NCBI RefSeq assembly: GCF_900162695.1
Contig: NZ_FUIH01000007.1
Span: forward strand, 1,054,001 to 1,118,000
Direction: 5' to 3'
DNA length: 64,000 bases
From: Virgibacillus siamensis
Lineage (GTDB): Bacteria > Bacillota > Bacilli > Bacillales > Amphibacillaceae
Positions 17,810 through 25,924 of the stretch are shown in pieces. Each line of letters begins with the position of its first letter. Position 1 is the stretch's first letter. The notes under the pieces are model-generated. The model was not told the DNA's origin and did not search any database. It saw only the letters and a program-made list of their open reading frames with translations. Both the position numbers and the translations under genes were made by a program.

Positions 17810-19156
17810 ATGGCATTTGAAGGATTGGCCGACCGTTTACAAAGCACGATGAAAAAAATCACAGGGAAAGGTAAGGTTTCCGAACAAGATGTTAAGGAAA
17901 TGACGCGGGAAGTCCGCCTTGCCTTGCTTGAAGCTGACGTAAACTTCAAAGTCGTAAAAGATTTGATTAAGCGAATTAAGGAACGTGCTGTCGGGCAGGA
18001 AGTAATGGAGAGTCTTACACCCGGCCAGCAGGTTATTAAAGTGGTTAAAGAAGAATTAACAACATTGATGGGTGGTGAGCAGAGCAAGATTGCGGTAGCT
18101 GACCGTCCGCCAACCGTCATTATGATGGTTGGTTTGCAGGGGGCAGGTAAAACAACTACTACTGGTAAGCTTGCTAACCATCTCCGAAAGAAACATAATC
18201 GGACCCCTCTCCTGGCAGCGTGTGATATTTACCGTCCGGCTGCGATAAACCAATTGGAGACATTGGGGCAGCAGCTCAGTATGCCGGTTTTCTCAAAAGG
18301 AACAGATGCGAATCCGGTCGATATAGCGACGGAGGCAATCGAGCAGGCGAAGGCAGAGCACAACGATTATGTCATTATCGATACTGCCGGGCGCTTACAT
18401 GTCGATCATGAGTTAATGGATGAATTGGCTCAAATTAAGGATGCGGTTAAACCAGATGAAATTTTCCTGGTGGTTGATGCTATGACCGGTCAGGATGCTG
18501 TGAATGTTGCCGAAAGTTTTAATGAGCAACTTGATATTTCAGGTGTCGTATTAACGAAACTTGACGGTGATACACGCGGTGGTGCAGCACTGTCCATTAA
18601 AGCTGTCACAGATAAGCCAATCAAGTTTGCTGGTACCGGTGAAAAGCTGGACGGATTGGAGGCGTTTCATCCGGAGCGAATGGCATCAAGAATACTTGGC
18701 ATGGGTGATGTGCTATCACTGATCGAAAAGGCTCAGACGAATGTCGACGAGAAACAGGCAAAAGAACTCGAGGAAAAAATGCGTACGATGTCATTTACGT
18801 TCGATGATTTCCTGGAACAGATGGGGCAGGTTAAAAGCATGGGACCATTGGAAGATTTGATGGCCATGATTCCCGGCGCCAATAAAATGAAAGGTCTGAA
18901 AAATGCCCAGCTTGATGAAAAACAGCTTTCACATGTTGAGGCGATTATTCAATCGATGACCAAGAAAGAGCGCCAGGACCCAAGTGTTATGAATGCAAGC
19001 AGGAAAAAACGAATCGCCAAAGGTTCCGGTACTTCCGTTTCACAAGTAAACCGATTACTGAAACAATTCAATGAGATGAAAAAAATGATGAAACAAATGA
19101 CTGGAATGCAAAAAGGCAAAAAAGGCAAAGGCGGCATGAAGTTTCCGTTTATGTAG
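17810..19156 (+). CDS. ffh: Signal recognition particle protein Ffh
   Basis: Ffh is the SRP GTPase that binds signal sequences and the SRP RNA. The 448-residue protein carries the NG domain with GLQGAGKTTTTGKLA (about residue 104), DTAGRLHVD and TKLDGDTRGG. It ends with the methionine-rich M domain, including the RNA-binding segment RIAKGSGTSVSQVN and a tail of repeated M and K residues. TAGGAGGA precedes the ATG. It is 13 bp after ylxM. Confidence 0.98.
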   Translation: MAFEGLADRLQSTMKKITGKGKVSEQDVKEMTREVRLALLEADVNFKVVKDLIKRIKERAVGQEVMESLTPGQQVIKVVKEELTTLMGGEQSKIAVADRPPTVIMMVGLQGAGKTTTTGKLANHLRKKHNRTPLLAACDIYRPAAINQLETLGQQLSMPVFSKGTDANPVDIATEAIEQAKAEHNDYVIIDTAGRLHVDHELMDELAQIKDAVKPDEIFLVVDAMTGQDAVNVAESFNEQLDISGVVLTKLDGDTRGGAALSIKAVTDKPIKFAGTGEKLDGLEAFHPERMASRILGMGDVLSLIEKAQTNVDEKQAKELEEKMRTMSFTFDDFLEQMGQVKSMGPLEDLMAMIPGANKMKGLKNAQLDEKQLSHVEAIIQSMTKKERQDPSVMNASRKKRIAKGSGTSVSQVNRLLKQFNEMKKMMKQMTGMQKGKKGKGGMKFPFM

Positions 19157-19254
19157 GAAGGCGGAACCGAAACCTTAAGTTGTCTTGAGGTTTGTGCGTA
19201 CCAGATTTAATTAGCAGTGGTACACTAATTTTTAGTGTTGTAATGCAAAAACAC

Positions 19255-19283
19255 TTTACAGACCATTTGCTTTCTGTTAGAAT
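19255..19283 (+). promoter_or_regulatory. Promoter of the rpsP-khpA operon
   Basis: TTTACA (19255-19260) and TAGAAT (19278-19283) are 17 bp apart, and a TG one base before the -10 box extends it. It lies 41 bp before rpsP. Two small hairpins (19171-19192 and 19222-19238) between ffh and this promoter may help end ffh transcription. Confidence 0.72.
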
Positions 19284-19323
19284 CTAAAATTGTGTAAAAC
19301 ATATTTATTGGAGGTGCAAAAAC

Positions 19324-19593
19324 ATGGCAGTGAAAATCCGTTTAAAGCGTATGGGATCCAAAAGAAATCCATTTTATCGCGTAGTCGTTGCTGATTCACG
19401 TTCTCCACGTGATGGCCGACTGATCGAACAAATAGGAACTTACAATCCCGTTGTTAATCCAGTTGAAGTGAAAATAGATGAAGAAAAAGCATTGGATTGG
19501 ATGACGAAAGGCGCTAAGCCAAGTGATACAGTTCGTAACCTTTTCTCAAAAGAAGGCATCATGAAAAAATTCCACGACCAGAAAAATCAATAG
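19324..19593 (+). CDS. rpsP: 30S ribosomal protein S16
   Basis: Protein S16 (89 residues) supports assembly of the 30S body. The start MAVKIRLKRMGSKRNPFYRVVVADSR is typical of the family. A GGAGGTG site precedes the ATG. It heads the rpsP-khpA-ylqD-rimM-trmD group seen in B. subtilis. Confidence 0.98.
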   Translation: MAVKIRLKRMGSKRNPFYRVVVADSRSPRDGRLIEQIGTYNPVVNPVEVKIDEEKALDWMTKGAKPSDTVRNLFSKEGIMKKFHDQKNQ

Positions 19594-19610
19594 TAAAGTA
19601 GTGTGATATC

Positions 19611-19838
19611 ATGAAAGCCCTAATTGAAACTATTGTGATACCATTAGTCGATCATCCTGAAGACATCGTTGTCACGGAAACAGAGGAAGAGACCAAAATA
19701 GTCTATCATCTGACGGTTAATGAGGACGATGTCGGTAAGGTTATCGGCAAGAACGGCCGTATTGCCAAGGCAATCCGTACAGTTGTATATGCAGCAAAAT
19801 CGGATGCCAATAAACGAATTTATTTGGATATTATGTAA
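19611..19838 (+). CDS. khpA: RNA-binding KH domain protein KhpA (YlqC)
   Basis: A 75-residue single KH-domain protein. The GxxG loop is in GKVIGKNGRIAKAIRT. KhpA pairs with KhpB and binds many RNAs, and is linked to cell size and sporulation in Firmicutes. It stands 17 bp after rpsP. An intrinsic terminator overlaps its stop codon, so many transcripts probably end here. Confidence 0.95.
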   Translation: MKALIETIVIPLVDHPEDIVVTETEEETKIVYHLTVNEDDVGKVIGKNGRIAKAIRTVVYAAKSDANKRIYLDIM

Positions 19839-19865
19839 AGGGAGAGGGTATACCTTTCCCTTTTT
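19837..19865 (+). terminator. Intrinsic terminator overlapping the khpA stop
   Basis: An 11-bp stem (19837-19847 with 19853-19863, loop GTATA, one G-T pair) ends in TTTTT. The first stem bases are the last two of the khpA TAA. Confidence 0.78.
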
Positions 19866-19907
19866 AAACACTTGTACCTAGACTGTTTATGAGAGTGGGG
19901 AACAGTA

Positions 19908-20297
19908 GTGCAAATAATAAAAAAAGTTTTGATTAAACAAATTGTGACAGAGAAAAGCAAGGAAAAGTTGCATAAGAAGTTTTATGATCATAAAATGCGG
20001 CTTGAACAAGAGTGTCAACAGCTGTTATTTGAGCAGCGCAAATTACTGAATAAATCCGGTGTCTCCAAACAGGAGCTATCCCAGCGGTTTCAGCAAGAGA
20101 TCAAAAACCGCAAAGAAAAGATAAAGCTGGTTGATTTTAAAATGGAACAATTGGATATGCTTGAAATCGGCAGTGAAATTACCGAAAAAGAAGTTGAAGC
20201 TCTTGTTGAAGTAAAAGAAGGTTCGCATTGGGAAGAGATCATGGAAGAAACTGCGATTGTCATTAAAGATGACGTCGTAATCCGTATCGATGAGTAG
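19908..20297 (+). CDS. ylqD: YlqD family protein
   Basis: A 129-residue, charged, mostly helical protein of the YlqD family, always found between khpA and rimM in Bacillus. Residues about 15-80 look like a coiled coil rich in E, K and Q. The C-terminal part (EVKEGSHWEEI to the end) is a small beta-rich domain. The start is GTG at 19908 with GTGGGGAACA upstream, and the first residues MQIIKKVLIKQIVTEKSKE match the family. Its function is not established. Confidence 0.88.
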   Translation: MQIIKKVLIKQIVTEKSKEKLHKKFYDHKMRLEQECQQLLFEQRKLLNKSGVSKQELSQRFQQEIKNRKEKIKLVDFKMEQLDMLEIGSEITEKEVEALVEVKEGSHWEEIMEETAIVIKDDVVIRIDE

Positions 20298-20308
20298 CAG
20301 GTGAAATC

Positions 20309-20824
20309 ATGACTGAAAAAATGTTTAATGCAGGAAAAATAATTAATACACATGGTGTTAAAGGTGAAGTAAAAGTACTTCGGATAACAGATTTTGAAGA
20401 GCGTTTTATGCCTGGGAATCATTTGTATCTGGAACAAGATGGCGAACAGCTGCTTAAATTGGAGATAGCTTCACATCGAATTCACAAAGGCTATGATCTG
20501 ATTTGTTTTAAAGGATACGACAACATAAATTACGTTGAGCATTTTAAAGGCTGTTACTTGAAAATTACGGAAGAGCAACTTACTGAACTGGATGCGAACG
20601 AATTTTACTACCATGAGATTATTGGATGTACGGTATTTACCAGGGCTGGTGAAAAAATAGGTGTCATCCGTGAAATTTTATCTCCTGGTGCCAATGATGT
20701 GTGGGTTGTGAAAAAAGAAAAAGGAAAAGATGTGTTGGTTCCGTATATTGAGGATGTTGTGAAACATGTGGATATCGAGGCTAAGAAAGTGGTTATTCAA
20801 CCGATGGAGGGACTGTTGGACTAA
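20309..20824 (+). CDS. rimM: Ribosome maturation factor RimM
   Basis: RimM binds S19 and helps mature the 30S head. The 171-residue protein starts with the RimM N domain (FNAGKIINTHGVKGEVKV) and ends with a PRC-barrel (from about residue 95, EFYYHEIIGCTVF). Its stop shares one base with the trmD ATG, so the two are coupled. Confidence 0.96.
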   Translation: MTEKMFNAGKIINTHGVKGEVKVLRITDFEERFMPGNHLYLEQDGEQLLKLEIASHRIHKGYDLICFKGYDNINYVEHFKGCYLKITEEQLTELDANEFYYHEIIGCTVFTRAGEKIGVIREILSPGANDVWVVKKEKGKDVLVPYIEDVVKHVDIEAKKVVIQPMEGLLD

Positions 20825-21555
20825 TGCATATTGATGTTTTAACATTGTTCCCTGAATTGGTTTCGGGCGTGTTTAACCATTCCATCTTGAAAAAAGCGTA
20901 CGAAAATGAAAAATATAGCTACCGTCTAGTGAATTTTCGGGATTATACGGAAAATAAACATTCGAAAGTGGATGATTATCCATATGGAGGCGGCGCAGGG
21001 ATGGTATTAACACCGCAGCCAATATTTGATGCGGTCAAAGAAGTCAAAAAAGAACGGGATACAAAACCGAGAGTTATTTTAATGTGTCCCCAAGGCGCTC
21101 CTTACAATCAAAAGAAGGCGGAAGAACTGGCCGCTGAGGAGCATCTGGTATTTATCTGCGGACACTATGAGGGGTACGATGAGCGGATTCGCGAACACTT
21201 GATCACAGATGAGATATCAATCGGTGACTATGTGTTAACCGGCGGAGAGCTTGGTGCAATGGTGGTTATTGATAGTGTTGTTCGTTTGTTGCCTGATGTA
21301 TTGGGCAACAAGGAATCAGCACCGGAAGATTCATTTTCCACCGGTTTGCTGGAACATCCGCATTATACACGTCCAGCAGATTTCCGAGGAATGAAAGTTC
21401 CGGATATTCTTCTTTCCGGGAATCATGCGAAAATCGATGAATGGCGCAGGGAAGCATCACTACAGCGAACGTATGAAAGGCGCAGAGACTTAATCGATGA
21501 AACCTCATTATCGGCAAAGGATCAGAAAATCCTGGAAAAGATCAAAAAGAAGTAA
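20824..21555 (+). CDS. trmD: tRNA (guanine-N1-)-methyltransferase TrmD
   Basis: TrmD makes m1G37 in tRNA, which prevents frameshifting. The 243-residue SPOUT enzyme shows the knot motif ISIGDYVLTGGELGAM and the tRNA-binding segment HPHYTRPADFRGM in the linker region. It overlaps rimM by one base and precedes rplS, the universal Bacillus order. Confidence 0.97.
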   Translation: MHIDVLTLFPELVSGVFNHSILKKAYENEKYSYRLVNFRDYTENKHSKVDDYPYGGGAGMVLTPQPIFDAVKEVKKERDTKPRVILMCPQGAPYNQKKAEELAAEEHLVFICGHYEGYDERIREHLITDEISIGDYVLTGGELGAMVVIDSVVRLLPDVLGNKESAPEDSFSTGLLEHPHYTRPADFRGMKVPDILLSGNHAKIDEWRREASLQRTYERRRDLIDETSLSAKDQKILEKIKKK

Positions 21556-21564
21556 AAAATATTG

Positions 21565-21593
21565 TTGAACTCGTATCATCAATATGGTATATT
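21565..21593 (+). promoter_or_regulatory. Promoter of rplS
   Basis: TTGAAC (21565-21570) and TATATT (21588-21593) are 17 bp apart and the -10 box is extended by TG. Transcription would start near 21600, leaving a leader of about 90 nt. Confidence 0.78.
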
Positions 21594-21599
21594 AATTGT

Positions 21600-21690
21600 T
21601 GTTCTTAAAGTATCTGCTTTAAGTCGTAAAAACGATGTTCCGCTTTCCCGTAGCCGGATATGAGCATTGGTTTGGAAGGAGTGACAGAGG
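21600..21690 (+). promoter_or_regulatory. rplS mRNA leader, probable L19 autoregulatory leader
   Basis: This region is the untranslated leader between the predicted start site and the rplS ribosome binding site. It contains the short inverted repeat CTTAAAG/CTTTAAG (21604-21622) and a G/C-rich second part. Bacillus rplS mRNAs carry a known L19-binding leader, and position and size fit. I did not verify the consensus structure. Confidence 0.5.
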
Positions 21691-22035
21691 ATGCAAAAAC
21701 TGATTGAAGAAGTCACAAAAGATCAGCTTCGCACGGATCATCCTGATTTCCGTCCGGGAGATACTGTAAAAGTTCATGTGAAAGTTGTTGAAGGTTCACG
21801 TGAGCGTATTCAGGTCTTCGAAGGTGTTGTTATTAAGCGGCAAAACGGCGGAATCAGTGAAACATTTACAGTAAGAAAACTATCTTACGGTGTTGGTGTT
21901 GAACGTACATTTCCGTTGCATTCACCTCGAGTTGCAAAGATTGAAGTTTCCCGTCGTGGAATTGTTCGACGCGCTAAACTGTACTATCTTCGCAATCTGC
22001 GTGGTAAAGCAGCACGTATCAAAGAACGTCGATAG
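21691..22035 (+). CDS. rplS: 50S ribosomal protein L19
   Basis: L19 (114 residues) sits at the 30S-50S interface. Family features are the FRPGDTVKVHVKVVEGSRERIQVFEG segment and the basic C-terminus ending in RIKERR. GGAAGGAGTG precedes the ATG. The gene has its own promoter and a strong terminator, so it is monocistronic. Confidence 0.98.
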   Translation: MQKLIEEVTKDQLRTDHPDFRPGDTVKVHVKVVEGSRERIQVFEGVVIKRQNGGISETFTVRKLSYGVGVERTFPLHSPRVAKIEVSRRGIVRRAKLYYLRNLRGKAARIKERR

Positions 22036-22050
22036 AAATAAATGTATGGA

Positions 22051-22086
22051 AAGGAGCTTGGCTTATTTGGTGCAAGCTCCTTTTTT
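22051..22086 (+). terminator. Intrinsic terminator of rplS
   Basis: GGAGCTTG (22053-22060) pairs with 22073-22080 across a 12-nt loop, followed by six T residues. Confidence 0.85.
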
Positions 22087-22102
22087 CGTTTAATTGAATT
22101 AA

Positions 22103-22111
22103 TGCTATAAT
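22103..22111 (+). promoter_or_regulatory. Extended -10 promoter candidate for lepB-rbgA
   Basis: TGCTATAAT (TATAAT at 22106-22111) forms an extended -10 box 52 bp before the signal peptidase gene, directly after the rplS terminator. There is no clear -35 box. Confidence 0.5.
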
Positions 22112-22162
22112 AGAAACAAATTCGTTACGATACTGATAAGGTTTTCGGCTGGAGGGGAATAT

Positions 22163-22714
22163 ATGGAAAAACGGAAAAGTGAGTGGTTTGAGTGGATAAA
22201 GGCATTATTAATCGCTTTTGCGTTAATTTTTGTTGTACGAACGTTCTTTTTTGCTCCAATAGTAGTTGACGGTCCATCCATGATGCCAACACTACATGAT
22301 GGGGATCAAATGATCATCAATAAAATTATTTATGATATTAATGAACCGGAACGATTCGACATCGTCGTTTTCCATGCTTCCGATAAGAAAGATTTTATTA
22401 AACGGGTTATCGGTGTCCCCGGTGATCATGTAGCAGTTAAGAATGACGTACTGTTTATAAACGGTAAGAAGGTAAAAGAACCGTTTTTGTCGAGAATGAA
22501 GCAAGGAGAAAATACATATACCGATGATTTTAAGCTGGAAGATATCCCCGGGGGTTATAAAAAGATTCCTGAAGGATATGTACTGGTATTAGGTGATAAC
22601 CGAGGCAATTCAACTGATAGTCGTATATTGGGACTTATATCCATGGATCAGATTGTTGGTAAAGCAAGCCTGATATACTGGCCGTTTGATCGGCTGCAAA
22701 TTATGAATTATTAG
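22163..22714 (+). CDS. lepB: Type I signal peptidase
   Basis: A 183-residue SipS/LepB-type signal peptidase that removes signal peptides from exported proteins. One membrane anchor (about residues 9-29) precedes the catalytic domain outside the cell. The nucleophile serine is in DGPSMMPTL (about residue 41) and the general base lysine in DFIKRVIGVPGD (about 81). The GDNRGNSTDSR box is also present. B. subtilis has no signal peptidase gene between rplS and rbgA; other Bacillaceae do. It is 12 bp before rbgA. Confidence 0.95.
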   Translation: MEKRKSEWFEWIKALLIAFALIFVVRTFFFAPIVVDGPSMMPTLHDGDQMIINKIIYDINEPERFDIVVFHASDKKDFIKRVIGVPGDHVAVKNDVLFINGKKVKEPFLSRMKQGENTYTDDFKLEDIPGGYKKIPEGYVLVLGDNRGNSTDSRILGLISMDQIVGKASLIYWPFDRLQIMNY

Positions 22715-22726
22715 GGTGAATGAATG

Positions 22727-23578
22727 ATGACGATACAATGGTTTCCCGGACATATGGCAAAAGCGAGACGAGAAGCAGAAGAAAAATTGAAACTGGTGGA
22801 TTTTGTAATGGAGTTGGTCGATGCCCGTGCACCATTCTCCTCCCAAAATCCAATGCTTCAGCAATTACTGCATCAAAAACCGAAAATGATGGTTCTGATG
22901 AAGAAAGATTTGGCTGATCCTCGTGAAACGGAAAAATGGATCCGTTATTTTAAAGCGAACGATATCCCCGCGGTTGCTATAAACGTTAATGAAAAAGAGG
23001 ATATTAATGAAGTAATCCGACTTGGTAAAGAATTAAGTCAAGCGAAGATGGACCGTCTTAAGGATAAGGGCATCCGTCCAAGACCTGCCCGGGCAATGAT
23101 TTTAGGGATTCCCAATGTCGGAAAGTCGTCCCTGATTAACAGGCTGGCGAATAAAAAAATCGCCAAAATCGGTGATAAACCTGGTGTGACCAAACAACAA
23201 TTGTGGATTAAGGTGAAAAATGACTTTGAACTGCTGGACACGCCGGGCATATTATGGCCAAAATTCGAAGATGAGCAAGTTGGCTACCGATTAGCTGCTA
23301 TTGGTACAATTAAGGATAAATTGCTTTCCATGCAGGATATAGTGGCATTTGTTATTACGTATATGCAAAAGCATTACCCGGACCAGTTACTGGAGCGTTA
23401 TGCCATTCGTCCTGAAATGGAAGATATGTGGGAGATATTCGTTTCAATTGGTAAACAGCGCGGCGCATTGGAAAGTGGTGGAAACGTTAATTTTGATAAA
23501 GTTTCCGACCTGGTTATACGCGATCTCAGAACCGGCAGATTAGGAAACATAACGCTGGAAACTCCAGAACAGAAATGA
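22727..23578 (+). CDS. rbgA: Ribosome biogenesis GTPase RbgA (YlqF)
   Basis: RbgA is a circularly permuted GTPase needed for a late step of 50S assembly. The motifs run in permuted order: G4-like LMKKDLAD (about residues 64-71), G1 GIPNVGKSS (about 125), and G3 LLDTPGI (about 170). I prefer the second of two adjacent ATG codons (22727), giving MTIQWFPGHMAKAR, the conserved start; ATG 22724 would add one residue. The G4 motif has M in place of the usual N of NKxD. A terminator overlaps its stop codon. Confidence 0.95.
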   Translation: MTIQWFPGHMAKARREAEEKLKLVDFVMELVDARAPFSSQNPMLQQLLHQKPKMMVLMKKDLADPRETEKWIRYFKANDIPAVAINVNEKEDINEVIRLGKELSQAKMDRLKDKGIRPRPARAMILGIPNVGKSSLINRLANKKIAKIGDKPGVTKQQLWIKVKNDFELLDTPGILWPKFEDEQVGYRLAAIGTIKDKLLSMQDIVAFVITYMQKHYPDQLLERYAIRPEMEDMWEIFVSIGKQRGALESGGNVNFDKVSDLVIRDLRTGRLGNITLETPEQK

Positions 23579-23605
23579 CATCTATCACTAGGATGGATGT
23601 CATTT
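23573..23605 (+). terminator. Terminator overlapping the rbgA stop
   Basis: A 14-bp stem (23573-23586 with 23592-23605, loop ACTAG, one G-T pair) includes the rbgA stop codon and is followed by T-rich sequence. Confidence 0.72.
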
Positions 23606-23678
23606 CATTTGGATTTGGCGTAGAAACTGTTGCTCCTATTAACGAAGGACAGTTGACACTGGTGTATTTCCGAAACGG

Positions 23679-23687
23679 TGTTATAAT
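23679..23687 (+). promoter_or_regulatory. Extended -10 promoter candidate for rnhB
   Basis: TGTTATAAT (TATAAT at 23682-23687) lies about 95 bp before rnhB. A perfect TTGACA occurs at 23653-23658, but its 23-bp spacing is too long for a normal promoter. Confidence 0.45.
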
Positions 23688-23782
23688 GCCTTGCCAATTC
23701 AGATCGGGAATGCAGTTTATAGTTTTAACGGCCATTTTTTCAATTGGAATAACATCTACTACATAAGAAATAAGGTGATAAG

Positions 23783-24553
23783 GTGGAACAAAAGTCAATT
23801 GCAGTTATCAAACAGCTGCTTGAAAGTGACAATATCACGGATACATTTATTAATGAATTGCGTACAGATGAACGTAAAGGCATAAAAAAACTGATTGAAC
23901 GCTATGAACGAAAAAAGCAGAAAGAACTGGAATTAGAAGACCGTTATAAGCGAATGTGCTGGTTTGAACAGAAAAATTATGCAAAGTCACATCGTTTTAT
24001 TGCGGGAATGGATGAAGCAGGGCGTGGCCCGCTTGCAGGTCCCGTAGTGGCAGCTGCTGTCATTTTGCCGGAGGACTTTAAACTGCTTGGTCTGAATGAT
24101 TCTAAACAGCTGAACGAAGCCACACGTAATTCGTTCTTTTCCATTATAAAAGAACAGGCTGTCAGTTACGGAATATCAATTGTCGACTGTAAGGAAATCG
24201 ATCGGGTTAATATCTATAAAGCTACGAAACTGGCAATGTATCGTGCGATAGGCGAACTTGACCCTGTTCCTGATCATATTCTGATTGATGCAGTCAACCT
24301 TGATCAGCTTCCCTGTTCATCTGAATCGATTACGAAAGGTGATCAAAAAAGTGTTTCCATTGCCGCCGCGAGCGTCCTTGCGAAAGTTACACGCGATACA
24401 TATATGAGAAAACTGCATAATGCGTATCCCGAGTATGACTTTGCATCTAATATGGGCTATGGCACGAAACATCATCTGGAAATGATTCGGGAACATGGTG
24501 TGACACCATACCACCGGAAGTCATTCGGTCCGGTCCGGCAAGCTGTGCGTTAG
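23783..24553 (+). CDS. rnhB: Ribonuclease HII
   Basis: RNase HII cleaves RNA in DNA-RNA hybrids and removes misincorporated ribonucleotides. The 256-residue protein has an N-terminal helical extension of about 70 residues typical of Bacillus, followed by the catalytic core with GMDEAGRGPLAGPVVAAAV (DE at about 76-77) and further acidic residues in LIDAVNL and GDQKSVSIAAAS. The start is GTG at 23783 with AAGGTGATAAG upstream. The next gene is sucC; B. subtilis has ylqG and ylqH in between. Confidence 0.96.
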   Translation: MEQKSIAVIKQLLESDNITDTFINELRTDERKGIKKLIERYERKKQKELELEDRYKRMCWFEQKNYAKSHRFIAGMDEAGRGPLAGPVVAAAVILPEDFKLLGLNDSKQLNEATRNSFFSIIKEQAVSYGISIVDCKEIDRVNIYKATKLAMYRAIGELDPVPDHILIDAVNLDQLPCSSESITKGDQKSVSIAAASVLAKVTRDTYMRKLHNAYPEYDFASNMGYGTKHHLEMIREHGVTPYHRKSFGPVRQAVR

Positions 24554-24622
24554 GCAGTGTATATCGGCTTCTATATGAGTATGTTCATTGTTATCTGCAT
24601 TATCTGCAAAATTCGCTATTTC

Positions 24623-24651
24623 TTGTGAAATTCCACGTTTTTTTATACAAT
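24623..24651 (+). promoter_or_regulatory. Promoter of sucCD
   Basis: TTGTGA (24623-24628) and TACAAT (24646-24651) are 17 bp apart and lie 35 bp before the sucC start. Confidence 0.65.
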
Positions 24652-24685
24652 GGAAATGCAGTGAATTTTGATGGGAGGATGAAAG

Positions 24686-25849
24686 ATGAACATTCATGAG
24701 TATCAAGGCAAAGAGATTTTGCGAAGCTATGGTGTAAATGTTCCGAATGGACATGTTGCATATACGGTTGACGAAGCGGTTGATGCTGCCAATAAACTTG
24801 ATGGTCCCGTAAAAGTAGTGAAAGCACAAATCCACGCTGGTGGCCGTGGTAAAGCCGGCGGTGTAAAACTTGCCAAAAATCTTGATGAAGTGCGTACATA
24901 CGCAAATGAAATTTTAGGAAAAACGTTGGTAACACACCAAACCGGACCTGAAGGAAAAGAAGTAAAACGCCTGCTTATCGAAGAAGGATGCGACATCAAG
25001 AAAGAATACTATGTTGGTCTGGTACTTGATCGTGCTACTTCCCGTGTAGTTATGATGGCTTCTGAAGAGGGCGGTACAGAAATTGAAGAAGTTGCAGCAA
25101 ATACACCGGAAAAAATATTTAAAGAGGTTATTGATCCAGTAGTAGGTCTTTCCGGATTCCAAGCTCGCAGACTGGCATTTAATATTAACATTCCTGATGA
25201 ATTAATCGGTAAAGCCGCGAAATTTATGACAAGCTTGTATACGGCTTTTGTTGAAAAAGATTGTTCTATCGCAGAAATTAACCCGCTGGTTACAACTGGT
25301 GATGGTCAGGTGTTAGCGCTTGACTCTAAACTGAACTTTGACGACAATGCGCTGTTCCGTCAAAAAGATGTTATGGAATTACGTGATCTTGACGAGGAAG
25401 ATGAAAAAGAAATCGAAGCATCCAAATATGATCTAAGCTATGTCGCATTGGATGGAAACATTGGCTGTATGGTTAATGGTGCCGGACTTGCTATGTCTAC
25501 AATGGACATTATTAAGCATTATGGCGGGGAACCCGCAAACTTCCTGGACGTTGGCGGCGGTGCAACAGCAGAGAAGGTTACAGAAGCATTTAAGATTATT
25601 TTGTCCGATGAGCATGTGAAAGGAATCTTTGTCAACATTTTCGGCGGTATCATGAAATGTGACGTTATTGCTGAAGGTGTTGTGGAAGCGACAAAACAAG
25701 TCGGCCTTGAACTTCCGCTTGTCGTTCGTTTGGAAGGTACAAATGTTGAATTAGGGAAGAAGATTCTGGATGAATCCGGTCTGAATATTACTTCTGCAGG
25801 ATCAATGGCTGATGGTGCAGAAAAAATCGTCTCCATGGTTAAAGCATAA
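24686..25849 (+). CDS. sucC: Succinyl-CoA synthetase (ADP-forming), beta subunit
   Basis: The beta subunit (387 residues) of the citric acid cycle enzyme that makes ATP from succinyl-CoA. It has an N-terminal ATP-grasp domain (MNIHEYQGKEIL, KAQIHAGGRGKAGGVK) and a C-terminal CoA-ligase domain with FLDVGGGA and NIFGGIMKCD. GGGAGGATG precedes the ATG. It forms an operon with sucD 75 bp downstream. Confidence 0.98.
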   Translation: MNIHEYQGKEILRSYGVNVPNGHVAYTVDEAVDAANKLDGPVKVVKAQIHAGGRGKAGGVKLAKNLDEVRTYANEILGKTLVTHQTGPEGKEVKRLLIEEGCDIKKEYYVGLVLDRATSRVVMMASEEGGTEIEEVAANTPEKIFKEVIDPVVGLSGFQARRLAFNINIPDELIGKAAKFMTSLYTAFVEKDCSIAEINPLVTTGDGQVLALDSKLNFDDNALFRQKDVMELRDLDEEDEKEIEASKYDLSYVALDGNIGCMVNGAGLAMSTMDIIKHYGGEPANFLDVGGGATAEKVTEAFKIILSDEHVKGIFVNIFGGIMKCDVIAEGVVEATKQVGLELPLVVRLEGTNVELGKKILDESGLNITSAGSMADGAEKIVSMVKA

Positions 25850-25924
25850 AGCGTCTTTAACCCAGACCAGCTATAATAGCTAATTTCTGTTTTTGATAGA
25901 CCATAGTAGAAAGGACGGACGAAA

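Noticed and set aside
23653..23687. Perfect TTGACA paired with TATAAT before rnhB
   Set aside because: The spacing is 23 bp, too long for a sigma-A promoter; the extended -10 alone is kept as a weak candidate.
23575..23766. Short + strand ORF between rbgA and rnhB
   Set aside because: It overlaps a terminator and a promoter region, has no ribosome binding site, and its product resembles nothing.
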